Counted from the stretch's first letter, positions 50,987 through 60,920 are shown. The stretch: DNA of 64,000 bases from Flavobacteriales bacterium UBA852 (GCA_002295925.1 DBGO01000021.1:1-64000); one strand, 5' to 3'. Numbers and translations: made by a program. The notes: generated by a model not told the origin, from the sequence alone.

Positions 50987-51529
50987 TTATTTTTTACCTT
51001 TTTGTTTTACAAATTTGTTTAAGGTATTGATAAGGTTTTGTCCGCGAAGGTTTTTTGCCACAATAATTCCATCGCCATCTATCAAAAAATTATAAGGAAT
51101 TGAATAAACACCATAAACCTTTGCCGGTGCGGCATTCCATCCTTTTAAATCGCTTACATGATAAGGCCACGAAAGATTATCTTGTTTAATGGTTTTTTTC
51201 CAACGGTCGGCACTTTGGTCTAACGAAACGCTAAAGACGGTAAATCCTTTTCCGTTGATGAACTTTTTGTCTTTAAACATTTCATACGCTTTTACCACTG
51301 TTGGGTTTTCTCTTCTACACGGTCCGCACCAAGATGCCCAAAAATCGATTAACACCATTTTTCCTTTCAAATCGGATAGTTTCATTTCTTTTCCATCCGG
51401 GTTAGGTAAAGCAATTTCAGGTGCTTTATCACCTATTTTTGTTCCGGCGGTTTGTAATATCCTGTTCGAAAAACCATAAAACACAACGGCTAAAGCTATT
51501 ATTCCTAAATAAATGTGAATTTTTTTCAT
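50987..51529 (-). CDS. TlpA-like thiol-disulfide oxidoreductase
   Basis: This 180-aa protein has an N-terminal membrane anchor or signal (about 5-20) and a thioredoxin fold in the periplasm. The active site is WASWCGPC (C68, C71), with the cis-Pro in the YSIPYNFLID segment. Such TlpA/ResA-like proteins reduce disulfides, for example in apocytochromes, or act in general periplasmic redox. No cytochrome c maturation genes are adjacent, so the client is unknown. Confidence 0.9.
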   Translation of the reverse strand: MKKIHIYLGIIALAVVFYGFSNRILQTAGTKIGDKAPEIALPNPDGKEMKLSDLKGKMVLIDFWASWCGPCRRENPTVVKAYEMFKDKKFINGKGFTVFSVSLDQSADRWKKTIKQDNLSWPYHVSDLKGWNAAPAKVYGVYSIPYNFLIDGDGIIVAKNLRGQNLINTLNKFVKQKGKK

Positions 51530-51624
51530 CTCTATAAATTTTTAATTTTCATCTTTTAATACAACAAACTTGCCAAATTTTTTTTAATCTGTTTGTCGCC
51601 AAAGATACATATACAATTTATCTG

Positions 51625-52932
51625 TCAGCTGATTCTTTTAATATCAGCACCCAAAGCATTTAAACGAGTATCAATGTATTGATAACCACGGTCAATTTGT
51701 TCAATATTGTGAATTATACTTGTTCCCTCTGCCGATAATGCGGCAATTAGCAAAGAAACACCTGCACGAATATCAGGCGAAGTCATTTCTATTCCTCGCA
51801 ACGGATATTTTCTGTTCAACCCGATTACCGTAGCTCGATGCGGGTCACAAAGGATAATTTGCGCACCCATATCTATCAGTTTATCTACAAAAAACAAACG
51901 GCTTTCGAACATTTTTTGATGTATCAACACGCTGCCTTCGGCTTGTGTAGCTATTACCAAAACAATACTTAATAAATCCGGTGTAAATCCTGGCCAAGGG
52001 GCATCGGCAATGGTAAGAATTGAGCCGTCTATAAATTTATCAATGGTATATTTTTCTTGCGAAGGAATATAAATATCATCATCGCGACGTTCGAATTGCA
52101 CGCCCAACTTTCGAAATACCGTGGGTATAATACCTAAATTTTCGTAAGAAACATTTTTAATGGTTATTTCGGATTGTGTCATTGCCGCCAAACCGATAAA
52201 ACTTCCGATTTCTATCATATCCGGAAGTATGGAATGTTCGGTTCCGCCTAAATAATCTACACCTTCAATGGTTAATAAATTTGAGCCAACGCCCGAGATT
52301 TTTGCCCCCATTCGATTGAGCATCTTACATAATTGCTGAATATACGGTTCGCAAGCGGCATTATAAATAGTTGTTGTGCCTTTTGCCATAACGGCTGCCA
52401 TAATAATGTTTGCCGTTCCGGTAACCGAAGCTTCTTCGAGCAACATATAAGTACCTTTCAGGTTGGATGCTTCTACACGGTAAAATGAGTCTTTGGGGTT
52501 GTAATGAAATTCGGCACCCAGTTTTTGAAAACCCAAAAAGTGCGTATCTAATCTTCTGCGCCCAATTTTGTCACCACCGGGTTTGGGAATATATCCTTTT
52601 CCGAAGCGAGCCAACAACGGACCCAATATCATTACCGAACCGCGTAAAGCACTTCCTTTTTGCTTAAACCGTTCGGAAAGTAAGTATTCTATATCAATGT
52701 TTTCGGCTTTGAACGAGTAATCTTCTTCGCCTACTTTATGTATTTCTACACCCAAATCGCCCAACAAATCTATCAATTTGTTGACATCGCGAATATCGGG
52801 AACGTTTTTTACAATAACTTCTTCGGGGGTGAGCAATACGGCACATAATATTTGTAATGCTTCGTTTTTTGCTCCTTGCGGTTGAATCTCTCCTTTTAAA
52901 CGTTTTCCGCCGGTAATTTTAAATGTTCCCAT
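51625..52932 (-). CDS. murA: UDP-N-acetylglucosamine 1-carboxyvinyltransferase with Asp at the catalytic Cys
   Basis: This 435-aa enzyme adds enolpyruvate to UDP-GlcNAc, the first committed peptidoglycan step. The N-terminus (KITGGKRLKGEIQPQGAKNE) and the pseudo-sixfold EPSP-like fold are clear. The flexible catalytic loop reads PKPGGDKIGRRRLDTH, with D121 where E. coli has Cys115. A Cys-to-Asp change at this place is known to keep activity and to make MurA insensitive to fosfomycin, which alkylates the Cys. It is 9 bp downstream of the DUF4290 gene, an arrangement I associate with Bacteroidota. Confidence 0.95.
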   Translation of the reverse strand: MGTFKITGGKRLKGEIQPQGAKNEALQILCAVLLTPEEVIVKNVPDIRDVNKLIDLLGDLGVEIHKVGEEDYSFKAENIDIEYLLSERFKQKGSALRGSVMILGPLLARFGKGYIPKPGGDKIGRRRLDTHFLGFQKLGAEFHYNPKDSFYRVEASNLKGTYMLLEEASVTGTANIIMAAVMAKGTTTIYNAACEPYIQQLCKMLNRMGAKISGVGSNLLTIEGVDYLGGTEHSILPDMIEIGSFIGLAAMTQSEITIKNVSYENLGIIPTVFRKLGVQFERRDDDIYIPSQEKYTIDKFIDGSILTIADAPWPGFTPDLLSIVLVIATQAEGSVLIHQKMFESRLFFVDKLIDMGAQIILCDPHRATVIGLNRKYPLRGIEMTSPDIRAGVSLLIAALSAEGTSIIHNIEQIDRGYQYIDTRLNALGADIKRIS

Positions 52933-52941
52933 TACTGATGA

Positions 52942-53604
52942 TTAGTTTTTTCGGTTACGATTTTTATTCTTGTTTTTGTTTTTGTAATGCTTACGATTGT
53001 TGTTAGAGCTTGCCGATTTTTTGTTCCTTGCCAAAATAGCTCGTGTTTCTTCCAACTGCACATCCTCGGCATTTTTAATTTTCAATTTTCCTCCCGAGAG
53101 AATCTCCAAATCCTTAAAAATTTTCTCGTCATCCACCGATTCTTTATTCCACGTCAGGTAGTCTTTTTTCATTAAATTAGCAATAGAGAAAATTAATGTT
53201 TTGCGTTCTTCGTCATCTTCCAATTCAATGGCTTTTTTTATCAATTCTTCTACCAATTTACCGTAGTGTTTAAATTTTATTCTTTTTTGCGGATAAGGTA
53301 AACGCTCGGGTTTGGTGTAAATATCTTCACGTTTGGGCTTGGGATAAGGCGAATCTACATCCAATTTAAAATCGGAAATTATAAATAAATGGTCCCAAAG
53401 TTTATGTTTAAAGTCAGGAACATCACGCAAATGCGGATTAAGTTGTCCCATTACATTGATAATGGCTTGTGCTACTTTATTACGTTCTTCTCTATCTTCA
53501 ATAGTAAGGGCATAATCGACCATTCGTTGAATATTGCGTCCGTATTCGGGAATTATCAATCGCGGACGGCGGGTATTATAGTCTTTCTCTTCAGGATTTA
53601 GCAT
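52942..53604 (-). CDS. DUF4290 family protein
   Basis: This 220-aa cytoplasmic protein opens with EEKDYNTRRPRLIIPEYGRN and contains YALTIEDREERNKVAQAIIN (about 32-51), features of the DUF4290 family found before murA in Bacteroidota. It is helical and basic. The C-terminus is a Lys/Asn/Arg tail (KHYKNKNKNKNRNRKN), which may bind RNA or DNA. Function unknown; the tight link to murA suggests a cell-wall or growth role. Confidence 0.82.
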   Translation of the reverse strand: MLNPEEKDYNTRRPRLIIPEYGRNIQRMVDYALTIEDREERNKVAQAIINVMGQLNPHLRDVPDFKHKLWDHLFIISDFKLDVDSPYPKPKREDIYTKPERLPYPQKRIKFKHYGKLVEELIKKAIELEDDEERKTLIFSIANLMKKDYLTWNKESVDDEKIFKDLEILSGGKLKIKNAEDVQLEETRAILARNKKSASSNNNRKHYKNKNKNKNRNRKN

Positions 53605-53661
53605 TTTTCAATTTATTGTAATTAACGGTAAATGTAATAAAATTATTAGTGTTTTGGCTTA

Positions 53662-55908
53662 TTATGATATTAATTTAAGCTTAGCATATTTGAGTAAAAG
53701 TTGTTTTTTTCCGGCATTTTTAAAATTGATGGATGCTTTACCGTTTTCCAATTCAAGCACCTCTCCTACTCCAAATTTTTGATGCTCCACCAAACTGCCG
53801 ACACTAATAGGCAAATTAAAAGCACTCTCTTGCGGGTTGCTTTTAATTTCAGAAACTTTTTTAAGGTTTTTTGGTGGTGTTATTGGTGTAGATTTTCGTG
53901 TTTCGCTTTCTTTTCCCAATGTTTGCTTAGCTCTGTTGACAGGGTATTTATGTTCAATGTACAACGGGTTGAGTTCATCGATAAAGCGACTGGGTTCGCA
54001 ATAAATTTGTTGCCCCCATTTAAAGCGTTGCGTGGCATAACTCAAATAACATTGTTTTTTTGCCCGTGTAACGGCAACATAAAACAAACGGCGTTCTTCT
54101 TCGAGGTCGGCACGTGAATGAAGAGCCATTTGCGAAGGAAAAAGATTTTCTTCCATTCCGGCAATAAAAACATAGGGAAACTCCAACCCTTTCGAGGCGT
54201 GAATGGTCATTAAAGTTACCTTATCGCGGTCTTCATCGGTTTCATTGTCTTGGTCGGTAAGTAAAGCCACATCTTGCATAAAATCGGGTAAAACGGGTGT
54301 TTTTTCCGGGTCGATTTTCTTTTGTGTTTCGGAAAATTCTTTTAAACCGTTGAGTAATTCCTGCACATTCTCATAACGCGAAATTCCTTCAGGTGTTTTA
54401 TCGGCATACAGTTCTTTTAAAATACCGGATGTAGAGGCAATTTGATTCCCCAGTTCATACGCTTCGGTTGTAGCAACCTGCACATTAAAGCTTTTTATCA
54501 TATCGGCAAAAGCCGATACTTTATTGAGTGTTCCATTATTTAAACCCAAACCGGCGTTTCTGATATTGGCAATAATTTCCCACATTGATTTTCCGGAATT
54601 TACGGCAGCCACCGATATTTTATCAAGTGTGGTTTTGCCAATTCCACGTGCCGGATAGTTTATTACTCGCTTTAGTGATTCTTCATCGTTGGGGTTGATT
54701 GCCAAACGGTAATATGCCAACAAATCTTTGATTTCTTTGCGCTGATAAAATGATGTTCCGCCATAAATTTTATAGGGAATATTCTTTTTACGCAGTGTTT
54801 CCTCAATTGCTCTCGATTGTGAATTGGTACGGTACAAAACGGCAAAATCGTAATTATGTAATTGTTTGGATAATTTTTGTTCCAAAATTATATTGGCTAT
54901 GATTTTTCCTTCTTCATTATCCGAAGATGCCTTGTAAATTTCAATTTTATTTCCTTCTTCGTTGTCTGTCCAAACTTCTTTTTTAATTTGCTCTTTGTTT
55001 AACTCAATGATGCTGTTGGCGGCATTGACAATGTTTTTTGTACTGCGGTAATTTTGTTCGAGCTTAAAAATTTTGGCATCAGGATAATCTTTTTTAAAGT
55101 TTAGAATATTTTGAATATTCGCCCCGCGAAAAGCATAAATACTTTGTGCATCATCGCCCACAACACAGATATTTTGATATGCGGCAGCCAATTGTTTTAC
55201 AATTAAATATTGCGAAAAGTTGGTATCTTGATACTCATCTACCAAAATGTATTTAAACTGATGTTGATATTTGACTAAAATATCAGGGTTTTTGGCCAAC
55301 AATATATTGGTTTTGAACAGTAAATCGTCAAAATCCATTGCCGATGATTTCATCAAACGGCGTTGGTAAGTATCGTAAATATCCACCAATTTCGGTTTTG
55401 CCGATTGACGGTCTTCAGCAATTAAATTGACACTTTTTTTATAATCTTCTACCGATATAAGGTTGTTTTTGGCAGCAGAAATTCGGCTTAAAACCAACCC
55501 CGGTTTGTAAATTTTATCGTCTAAACCATATTCTTTAATAATGGTTTTAATCAAATTTTTTGAGTCTTGTGTGTCGTAAATGGTAAAATCGCGTGGAAAT
55601 CCTATTCGTTCGGCTTCTTGACGTAAAATGCGGGCAAAAATAGAGTGGAAAGTTCCCATCCAAATATTTCGTGCCTCAGACGGTCCTACAATTTGAGCAA
55701 TCCGCTCTTTCATTTCATTGGCGGCTTTGTTGGTAAAGGTCAATGCCAAAATATTAAAAGCATCTACTCCTTTATTTATTAAATGAGCAATACGATAGGT
55801 AAGCACCCGGGTTTTTCCCGACCCTGCGCCGGCAATAACCATTACGGGTCCTTCGGTTGCTTCTACGGCTTGTCGTTGTGCGGGATTTAATTCACTTAAA
55901 TAATCCAT
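53662..55908 (-). CDS. UvrD/PcrA-type ATP-dependent DNA helicase
   Basis: This 748-aa SF1A helicase starts LNPAQRQAVEA with Walker A GAGSGKT at 27-33, motif Ia NKAANEM, motif II DEYQDTN, QNYRS, and later VTLMTIHASKGLEF (motif V) and VAVTRAK (motif VI). It unwinds 3'-5' and acts in nucleotide-excision and mismatch repair or in clearing RNA polymerase. The C-terminus has a Tudor-like end (VGSLVEHQKFGVGEV), as in PcrA, which contacts RNA polymerase. Whether it should be called UvrD or PcrA cannot be decided here. Confidence 0.93.
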   Translation of the reverse strand: MDYLSELNPAQRQAVEATEGPVMVIAGAGSGKTRVLTYRIAHLINKGVDAFNILALTFTNKAANEMKERIAQIVGPSEARNIWMGTFHSIFARILRQEAERIGFPRDFTIYDTQDSKNLIKTIIKEYGLDDKIYKPGLVLSRISAAKNNLISVEDYKKSVNLIAEDRQSAKPKLVDIYDTYQRRLMKSSAMDFDDLLFKTNILLAKNPDILVKYQHQFKYILVDEYQDTNFSQYLIVKQLAAAYQNICVVGDDAQSIYAFRGANIQNILNFKKDYPDAKIFKLEQNYRSTKNIVNAANSIIELNKEQIKKEVWTDNEEGNKIEIYKASSDNEEGKIIANIILEQKLSKQLHNYDFAVLYRTNSQSRAIEETLRKKNIPYKIYGGTSFYQRKEIKDLLAYYRLAINPNDEESLKRVINYPARGIGKTTLDKISVAAVNSGKSMWEIIANIRNAGLGLNNGTLNKVSAFADMIKSFNVQVATTEAYELGNQIASTSGILKELYADKTPEGISRYENVQELLNGLKEFSETQKKIDPEKTPVLPDFMQDVALLTDQDNETDEDRDKVTLMTIHASKGLEFPYVFIAGMEENLFPSQMALHSRADLEEERRLFYVAVTRAKKQCYLSYATQRFKWGQQIYCEPSRFIDELNPLYIEHKYPVNRAKQTLGKESETRKSTPITPPKNLKKVSEIKSNPQESAFNLPISVGSLVEHQKFGVGEVLELENGKASINFKNAGKKQLLLKYAKLKLIS

Positions 55909-56031
55909 TGATAAAAAGGTATGAAATTTTGTATTATCTCAAAATTACTATTATCCACCGACATTTTTTGACGATAAAAAAACGAAGTATTAACAATTTT
56001 CTTTCATATTGAAAATCAACAGAATATCAAA

Positions 56032-56589
56032 TTATTTTTTGAAAATCCACTTTACAAATAAAGATAAAACAGAAATTAACAACACGAATCCCGAAAACCA
56101 TTTCATCACATTAAAAAAGACGGTTACCAATAAAAGCCAATCATTACTTTTTGGATACATAAGAAGTGCCGTTTGAATGCCAACATTTTCCAATAAATCA
56201 AAACCGGCAACCATAAAAGGCAACCCGATCCAATGTCTTTTTGAATTATAATTATACGGATATACTTTTTTCAACAAAAACACCAAAAGAAAGGCATAAA
56301 TAAACCCATAGGTAAGCGCGTATAAATTATCAACAAGTACGGATGTAAGAAAATACGCTTCACGACCTTTTTCGCCAAGCACTGTAAATAGTTGTTTAGC
56401 TTCAGCCGGCATAAATCCAACACGAGTATCCAATATTTTTTGTAGCGGAAAATCTGCATCTATCCGGTTGGGAAAGTAAGGAAAAATGACAGCATTGACA
56501 AAAACAATCCAAATGATGCCAATAATGATACGATTGGGCTTGGCATTTCGTTCAACCCAAAACATAATATTTTCACAAAACCTGTTCAT
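56032..56589 (-). CDS. Membrane protein of unknown function
   Basis: ATG 56589 is chosen because the upstream extension would overlap the nnr gene; the spacing to the nnr stop is then 4 bp. The 185-aa protein has about four TM segments: 21-39 (RIIIGIIWIVFVNAVIFPYF), 82-105, 117-140 and 148-180. A loop between the first two (LDTRVGFMPAEAKQLF) is conserved-looking. It is probably an inner-membrane protein co-transcribed with nnr. No family recognised. Confidence 0.65.
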   Translation of the reverse strand: MNRFCENIMFWVERNAKPNRIIIGIIWIVFVNAVIFPYFPNRIDADFPLQKILDTRVGFMPAEAKQLFTVLGEKGREAYFLTSVLVDNLYALTYGFIYAFLLVFLLKKVYPYNYNSKRHWIGLPFMVAGFDLLENVGIQTALLMYPKSNDWLLLVTVFFNVMKWFSGFVLLISVLSLFVKWIFKK

Positions 56590-56593
56590 TTCA

Positions 56594-58108
56594 TTATCCT
56601 GCAACTTGCTTAAATGCCTTGCCCAAATATTCGATGATATCCGAAGCAATCAGCGACTCCATGCTTTGTTCCTCCAATGCTAAATCGCCGGCTAAACCAT
56701 GCAAATACACACCTAATACGGCAGCATCTTTTGACGGATATTTTTGAGCCAACAAGGCGGTAATTATGCCTGTTAGTACATCGCCGCTGCCGGCGGTTGC
56801 CATTCCGGCATTACCGGTTGGGTTAAAATACATTTTTCCGTCGGGACAAACAATAACACTATATGCACCTTTGACAACCACATAGGAAGAGTAACGAAAA
56901 GCAAATGCTTTGGCTTTGTCTAATTTTTCCAAATCGTTGTTCCACTTTCCAATTAAGCGTTCCAACTCTTTGGGGTGTGGGGTGAAAATACAATTTGGCG
57001 GCAAAAACGAAAGCCACGTTTTATTTTCGGCAAGTATATTAATAGCATCGGCATCAATAACCATTGGTTGTTTATACTCTTGAATCAACAATTTAAGCAA
57101 ATTTTGGGTTTGCTTGTTTTGTCCTATCCCACAACCTATTCCCAACGCATTGAATGTTGCTGTATTTTTAGGCAATGATGTCAGATATTCATTGTTATCC
57201 GAATCGGATTGTACAATAATTTCGGGAATTTGATTTTGAAAAACGGTTCTGTTACATTCGGGAACGTAAGCAGTTACTAATCCGCTCCCGGCACGCAAAC
57301 ATGCTTTTGATGTCAAAATACCTGCACCTGCCATTCCTTTTTGGGTAACCATCAGTAAACTGTGCCCAAATGTTCCTTTGTGTGAAAATTTATTTCTTAT
57401 CCGATAAACCGAACGAACAATTTCTTCATCCGTTAAAATATAAGGCGTATCAACACTTTTGACAAACTCCGGATGAATGCCTATGGGTAAAATGATGAAA
57501 TGATGCACAAATTCGGCATTTTCAGGCAGTAAAAAAGCCAACTTTGCAAACTCAAATGTTAAAATTTCATCGGCACGAATAATGGCATTTTTGTCATTAT
57601 CGGAATTATCTTCGGCAAACATTCCCGAAGGAATATCAATACTAACAACAATATTATCCAAAGCATTGATTTGCTTAATAATTTCTTTCACAAATCCTTC
57701 TGCCGGACGAGACAAACCGGTTCCGAAAATGGCATCTATAATTACCGAATGTTTTTTTACCGAAAATGTAAATTCACGTTCAGTTAAATAGTCAATTTCA
57801 ACTTTTGTTTGTTTTAACCTATCTAAGTTTATCGAAAAATCTTGACTGTATCTTTTTGAAAATTCTACAACATACACTTTAACTGCGTATCCTTTTTGCG
57901 TAAGCATACGGGCAATTGCCAAACCGTCGCCTCCATTATTACCTACCCCACAAAATAGAGCAAAAGAATAATCCGGTGAAAAATGATTGACAATCCAATT
58001 GACACATTGACCGGCGGCACGCTCCATTATATCGATTGAAGCAATGGGCTCGTTTTCTATGGTAAATTTATCTGCTTCTCTTATTTGCTTTGCCGTAAGA
58101 ATTTTCAT
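56594..58108 (-). CDS. nnr: Bifunctional NAD(P)H-hydrate epimerase/dehydratase
   Basis: This 504-aa protein repairs damaged NAD(P)H hydrates. The N-terminal YjeF_N epimerase domain (1-215) has CGVGNNGGDGLAIARML. The C-terminal ADP-dependent dehydratase domain (about 225-500) has the ribokinase-like GSGDVLTG with the catalytic Asp D443, and GNAGMATAG just before. The fused order is the usual bacterial one. It lies between rlmH (11 bp upstream) and a small membrane protein gene. Confidence 0.94.
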   Translation of the reverse strand: MKILTAKQIREADKFTIENEPIASIDIMERAAGQCVNWIVNHFSPDYSFALFCGVGNNGGDGLAIARMLTQKGYAVKVYVVEFSKRYSQDFSINLDRLKQTKVEIDYLTEREFTFSVKKHSVIIDAIFGTGLSRPAEGFVKEIIKQINALDNIVVSIDIPSGMFAEDNSDNDKNAIIRADEILTFEFAKLAFLLPENAEFVHHFIILPIGIHPEFVKSVDTPYILTDEEIVRSVYRIRNKFSHKGTFGHSLLMVTQKGMAGAGILTSKACLRAGSGLVTAYVPECNRTVFQNQIPEIIVQSDSDNNEYLTSLPKNTATFNALGIGCGIGQNKQTQNLLKLLIQEYKQPMVIDADAINILAENKTWLSFLPPNCIFTPHPKELERLIGKWNNDLEKLDKAKAFAFRYSSYVVVKGAYSVIVCPDGKMYFNPTGNAGMATAGSGDVLTGIITALLAQKYPSKDAAVLGVYLHGLAGDLALEEQSMESLIASDIIEYLGKAFKQVAG

Positions 58109-58119
58109 AACTTGTCTCT

Positions 58120-58587
58120 TTATTCGTGATGGTATTTTTCGCCTTTGATAATGGTGAAAGCTCTATATAATTGTTCGATAAACAGCAGACGTATCATTTG
58201 ATGTGAAAAAGTCATTGGCGATAAGCTGATTTTCATATCGGCGCGTCGGTAAACCTCTTCCGAAAAACCAAATGCTCCGCCTACTGCAAACACAACCGAT
58301 GGCACCGATTGTATTTGCCATTTTTCTATTTGTTTGGCAAACTCTACCGAACGAAACATTTTTCCCTTTTCATCAAGCAACACCAGTTTATCAGATGTGT
58401 TTACCTGTTGCAACAGTCTTTCTCCTTCGGCTTTTTTTAATTGTTCGTGCGTGTTTTGTTTTTTCACATCCGGCAGTTCTGCATAAGTAAAATTGACATA
58501 ATGCTTTAACCGTTTTTGATATTCTTCAAAACCTTCTTTTACAAAAGGTGTATTTGTTTTTCCTATGACGATTAACTTAATTTGCAT
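58120..58587 (-). CDS. rlmH: 23S rRNA (pseudouridine1915-N3)-methyltransferase
   Basis: This 155-aa SPOUT enzyme methylates pseudouridine 1915 in helix 69 of 23S rRNA. It starts MQIKLIVIGKTNTPFVKEGF and has the SAM-binding trefoil-knot region FAVGGAFGFSEEV and then LSPMTFSHQMIRLLFIEQLYRA, and ends GEKYHHE. The length is typical. It is the first gene of the minus-strand unit with nnr. Confidence 0.97.
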   Translation of the reverse strand: MQIKLIVIGKTNTPFVKEGFEEYQKRLKHYVNFTYAELPDVKKQNTHEQLKKAEGERLLQQVNTSDKLVLLDEKGKMFRSVEFAKQIEKWQIQSVPSVVFAVGGAFGFSEEVYRRADMKISLSPMTFSHQMIRLLFIEQLYRAFTIIKGEKYHHE

Positions 58588-58670
58588 AAAATAAAAAAGC
58601 CATTTTTATGAACCGATAAAATTAGCGTATCTTTTCGGGTATTTAACCGTAAAATTCGATAAAAATACTT

Positions 58671-58678
58671 TATTTTTG
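58671..58678 (+). promoter_or_regulatory. Candidate -7 box for the DUF4783-nadC operon
   Basis: TATTTTTG is an exact TAnnTTTG match, 54 bp before the start at 58733. A second, weaker option is TAATTTTTG, about 20 bp downstream. No clear -33. Confidence 0.35.
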
Positions 58679-58732
58679 TTTTAATGTTTTATGGCTTAAT
58701 TTTTGCATAAATTGCCTTAAATTATAAAAATT

Positions 58733-59137
58733 ATGACACAACGAGTGGTCTTATTACTGATATTAATTACAACTGCCTTTACGGGCTTTTCTCAAAACAG
58801 CGAAGAAGCTTTCAGAAAATCAATTGCCGTTGCCTTTAAGCAAGGAAATTACAATACTGTTTCGAATTATTTTAACAATAAAATTGATATAAATATCGAC
58901 GGAAATGAAGGGGTTTACGGTAAAGCGCAAGCCAAAGAAATATTAAAATCATTTTTCGAAAAACACAAACCTGTTAACTCTTTTTCCACCATTCACAATG
59001 GAAAATCGAATGAAAACTTATTTTTCTCCATTGGCAAATTAACTTGCAAAGGTGGTGTTTTCAGAACCTATCTGTTGTATCAAAAAGAAGGCAATCAATT
59101 TATTATTAAAGAAATTCGTATCGAGCCGGAAGGCTAA
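58733..59137 (+). CDS. DUF4783-like exported protein
   Basis: This 134-aa protein has a signal peptide (1-20, ending GFSQ) and an NTF2-like fold: SIAVAFKQGNYNTVSNYFNN (about 30-49), then DINIDGNEGVYGKAQAKEIL, and FSTIHNGKSNENLFFSIGKL. This suits the DUF4783 family of Bacteroidota, which stands beside nadC. It is periplasmic and may bind a small ligand. It starts an operon: nadC begins 9 bp later. Confidence 0.78.
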   Translation: MTQRVVLLLILITTAFTGFSQNSEEAFRKSIAVAFKQGNYNTVSNYFNNKIDINIDGNEGVYGKAQAKEILKSFFEKHKPVNSFSTIHNGKSNENLFFSIGKLTCKGGVFRTYLLYQKEGNQFIIKEIRIEPEG

Positions 59138-59146
59138 AATCAATTA

Positions 59147-59989
59147 TTGTATATGCTGTCGCTAAACGAAATGATTCAATGCGCTATTAAAGAAGACATC
59201 GGCAATGGTGATTATACCTCTATGGCTTGTGTACCCGAAACGGCTGAAGGAAAAGCCAAATTACTGGTAAAAGAAAAGGGCATTATTGCCGGAGTTGATG
59301 TGGCAAAAGAAATTTTCAACACAATAGACGCAAGCCTTATTGTTCGCGATTTTATTTCTGACGGAAGTTCGATTTCACCGGGCGATATTGTTTTGGAAGT
59401 GGAAGGTTCGGCACAATCCATACTTAAAGCCGAACGCTTGGTATTGAATTGTATGCAACGAATGAGCGGAATTGCCACTTACACTAATTATTTGGCAAAT
59501 CTTATTAAAGATTATCCTACCCAATTATTGGATACAAGAAAAACCACGCCCAATTTCCGTTTGCTCGAAAAAATGGCGGTTGCCATTGGCGGCGGAGTAA
59601 ACCACCGTTTTGGATTGGACGATATGATGATGATTAAAGATAATCATATTGATTATGCCGGAGGTATTAAAGAAGCCATTGAAGCGGCAAATCAATTCCG
59701 TAACGAAAAAAACTTATCAATTCCTTTAGAAATTGAAGCCCGCAACCTTCAAGAATTGGAAGAAATATTAAGCGTTGGCAATATAGACCGAATTATGCTT
59801 GACAACTTTTCTTTCGATGATATGCGAACTGCTGTTTCGCTTATTGCCGGAAAATATGAATCCGAAGCTTCAGGTGGAATTAATGAGACGACAATCATTG
59901 AATATGCAAAATGCGGAGTAGATTATATATCGGTGGGTGCACTAACGCATCAAATTAAAAGCTTAGACTTGAGTTTAAAAGCCGTTTAA
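59147..59989 (+). CDS. nadC: Nicotinate-nucleotide pyrophosphorylase (carboxylating)
   Basis: This 280-aa enzyme converts quinolinate and PRPP to nicotinate mononucleotide in de novo NAD synthesis. Signature segments are LNCMQRMSGIATYTN, LLDTRKTTPNFRLLEKMAVA, GGGVNHRFGLDDMMMIKDNH and the final IEYAKCGVDYISVGALTH. Active-site Lys, Arg and His residues of the quinolinate pocket are in these. It sits in a four-gene plus-strand run and links to the NAD repair gene nnr across the divergent intergenic region. Confidence 0.95.
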   Translation: MYMLSLNEMIQCAIKEDIGNGDYTSMACVPETAEGKAKLLVKEKGIIAGVDVAKEIFNTIDASLIVRDFISDGSSISPGDIVLEVEGSAQSILKAERLVLNCMQRMSGIATYTNYLANLIKDYPTQLLDTRKTTPNFRLLEKMAVAIGGGVNHRFGLDDMMMIKDNHIDYAGGIKEAIEAANQFRNEKNLSIPLEIEARNLQELEEILSVGNIDRIMLDNFSFDDMRTAVSLIAGKYESEASGGINETTIIEYAKCGVDYISVGALTHQIKSLDLSLKAV

Positions 59990-59993
59990 ACCC

Positions 59994-60920
59994 ATGTCAT
60001 TTGTTAAAAAAATAAAAGAATCATTACTTGTTAAGACGGTTATCCGGCTTAGCAAAAAAATCATCTTGCCCGGATTTGAAGGAATGCCGCTTTACGATGT
60101 AATAAAGTTTTTTATTTCCGGATTACAAAACGGTTATATTGACACGCGAGCATCGGCTATGTCGTTTAAATTTTTTATGTCGCTGTTTCCTTTTTTAATA
60201 TTTCTTTTCACTTTAATTCCATACATTCCCATTGATAATTTTCAAATTCAATTATTGGAACTTTTAGAGCAAATTTTGCCAAATAATGCTTACAATTTTG
60301 TACAGGGAACTATTGAAGATTTAGTACTGAAAAAACACACGGGATTACTTTCTTTTGGTATTATCTTCACCATATATTTAGCTACAAACGGTGTTGAGGC
60401 AATGCTTGTTGCATTTAACAGTTCTTCGCATTTGAGTGAATTTTCAAATTCTTTTTTACAACAAAAACTGCGTGCATTTGTAATTTTAATCGTTCTGGTA
60501 CTTACCATAATTGTTACTATAGGCGCAATCATCGGTACAGACTTTGGTATTAATTATTTAAAAAATCATCATCTAATAAACAAAAGTTGGACGATTTTCT
60601 TAATCAACTTTATTCAAATCCTTATACTTTTGGTGGTTTATTTTTTAAGTATTTCATTTGTTTATTACTATGGAAATTTAAAAAGCAAAAAATTCCGGTT
60701 TATTTCAGCCGGCTCCACGTTTGCAACTGTTCTTTCTCTGTTACTTACCTTAGGTTTTGCTTATTATGTCAATAATTTTGGGAATTACAATAAAATTTAT
60801 GGTTCACTTGGTGCAATGATTGTGCTGATGTTGTGGATGTATTACAACTCTATTGCCTTACTGTTAGGATTCGAACTTAATGCAAGTATTCGTCACGCTT
60901 CGGGTAACCTTAAAAAATAA
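59994..60920 (+). CDS. YihY/BrkB family membrane protein
   Basis: This 308-aa inner-membrane protein has six TM segments (about 55-75, 113-133, 157-180, 199-219, 238-258 and 270-295). The family signature is at the start of the first TM (DTRASAMSFKFFMSLFPFLI) and again near the end (YGSLGAMIVLMLWMYYNSIALLLGFELNA). The family was misnamed RNase BN; its transport or other function is unknown. It starts 4 bp after nadC. Confidence 0.9.
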   Translation: MSFVKKIKESLLVKTVIRLSKKIILPGFEGMPLYDVIKFFISGLQNGYIDTRASAMSFKFFMSLFPFLIFLFTLIPYIPIDNFQIQLLELLEQILPNNAYNFVQGTIEDLVLKKHTGLLSFGIIFTIYLATNGVEAMLVAFNSSSHLSEFSNSFLQQKLRAFVILIVLVLTIIVTIGAIIGTDFGINYLKNHHLINKSWTIFLINFIQILILLVVYFLSISFVYYYGNLKSKKFRFISAGSTFATVLSLLLTLGFAYYVNNFGNYNKIYGSLGAMIVLMLWMYYNSIALLLGFELNASIRHASGNLKK

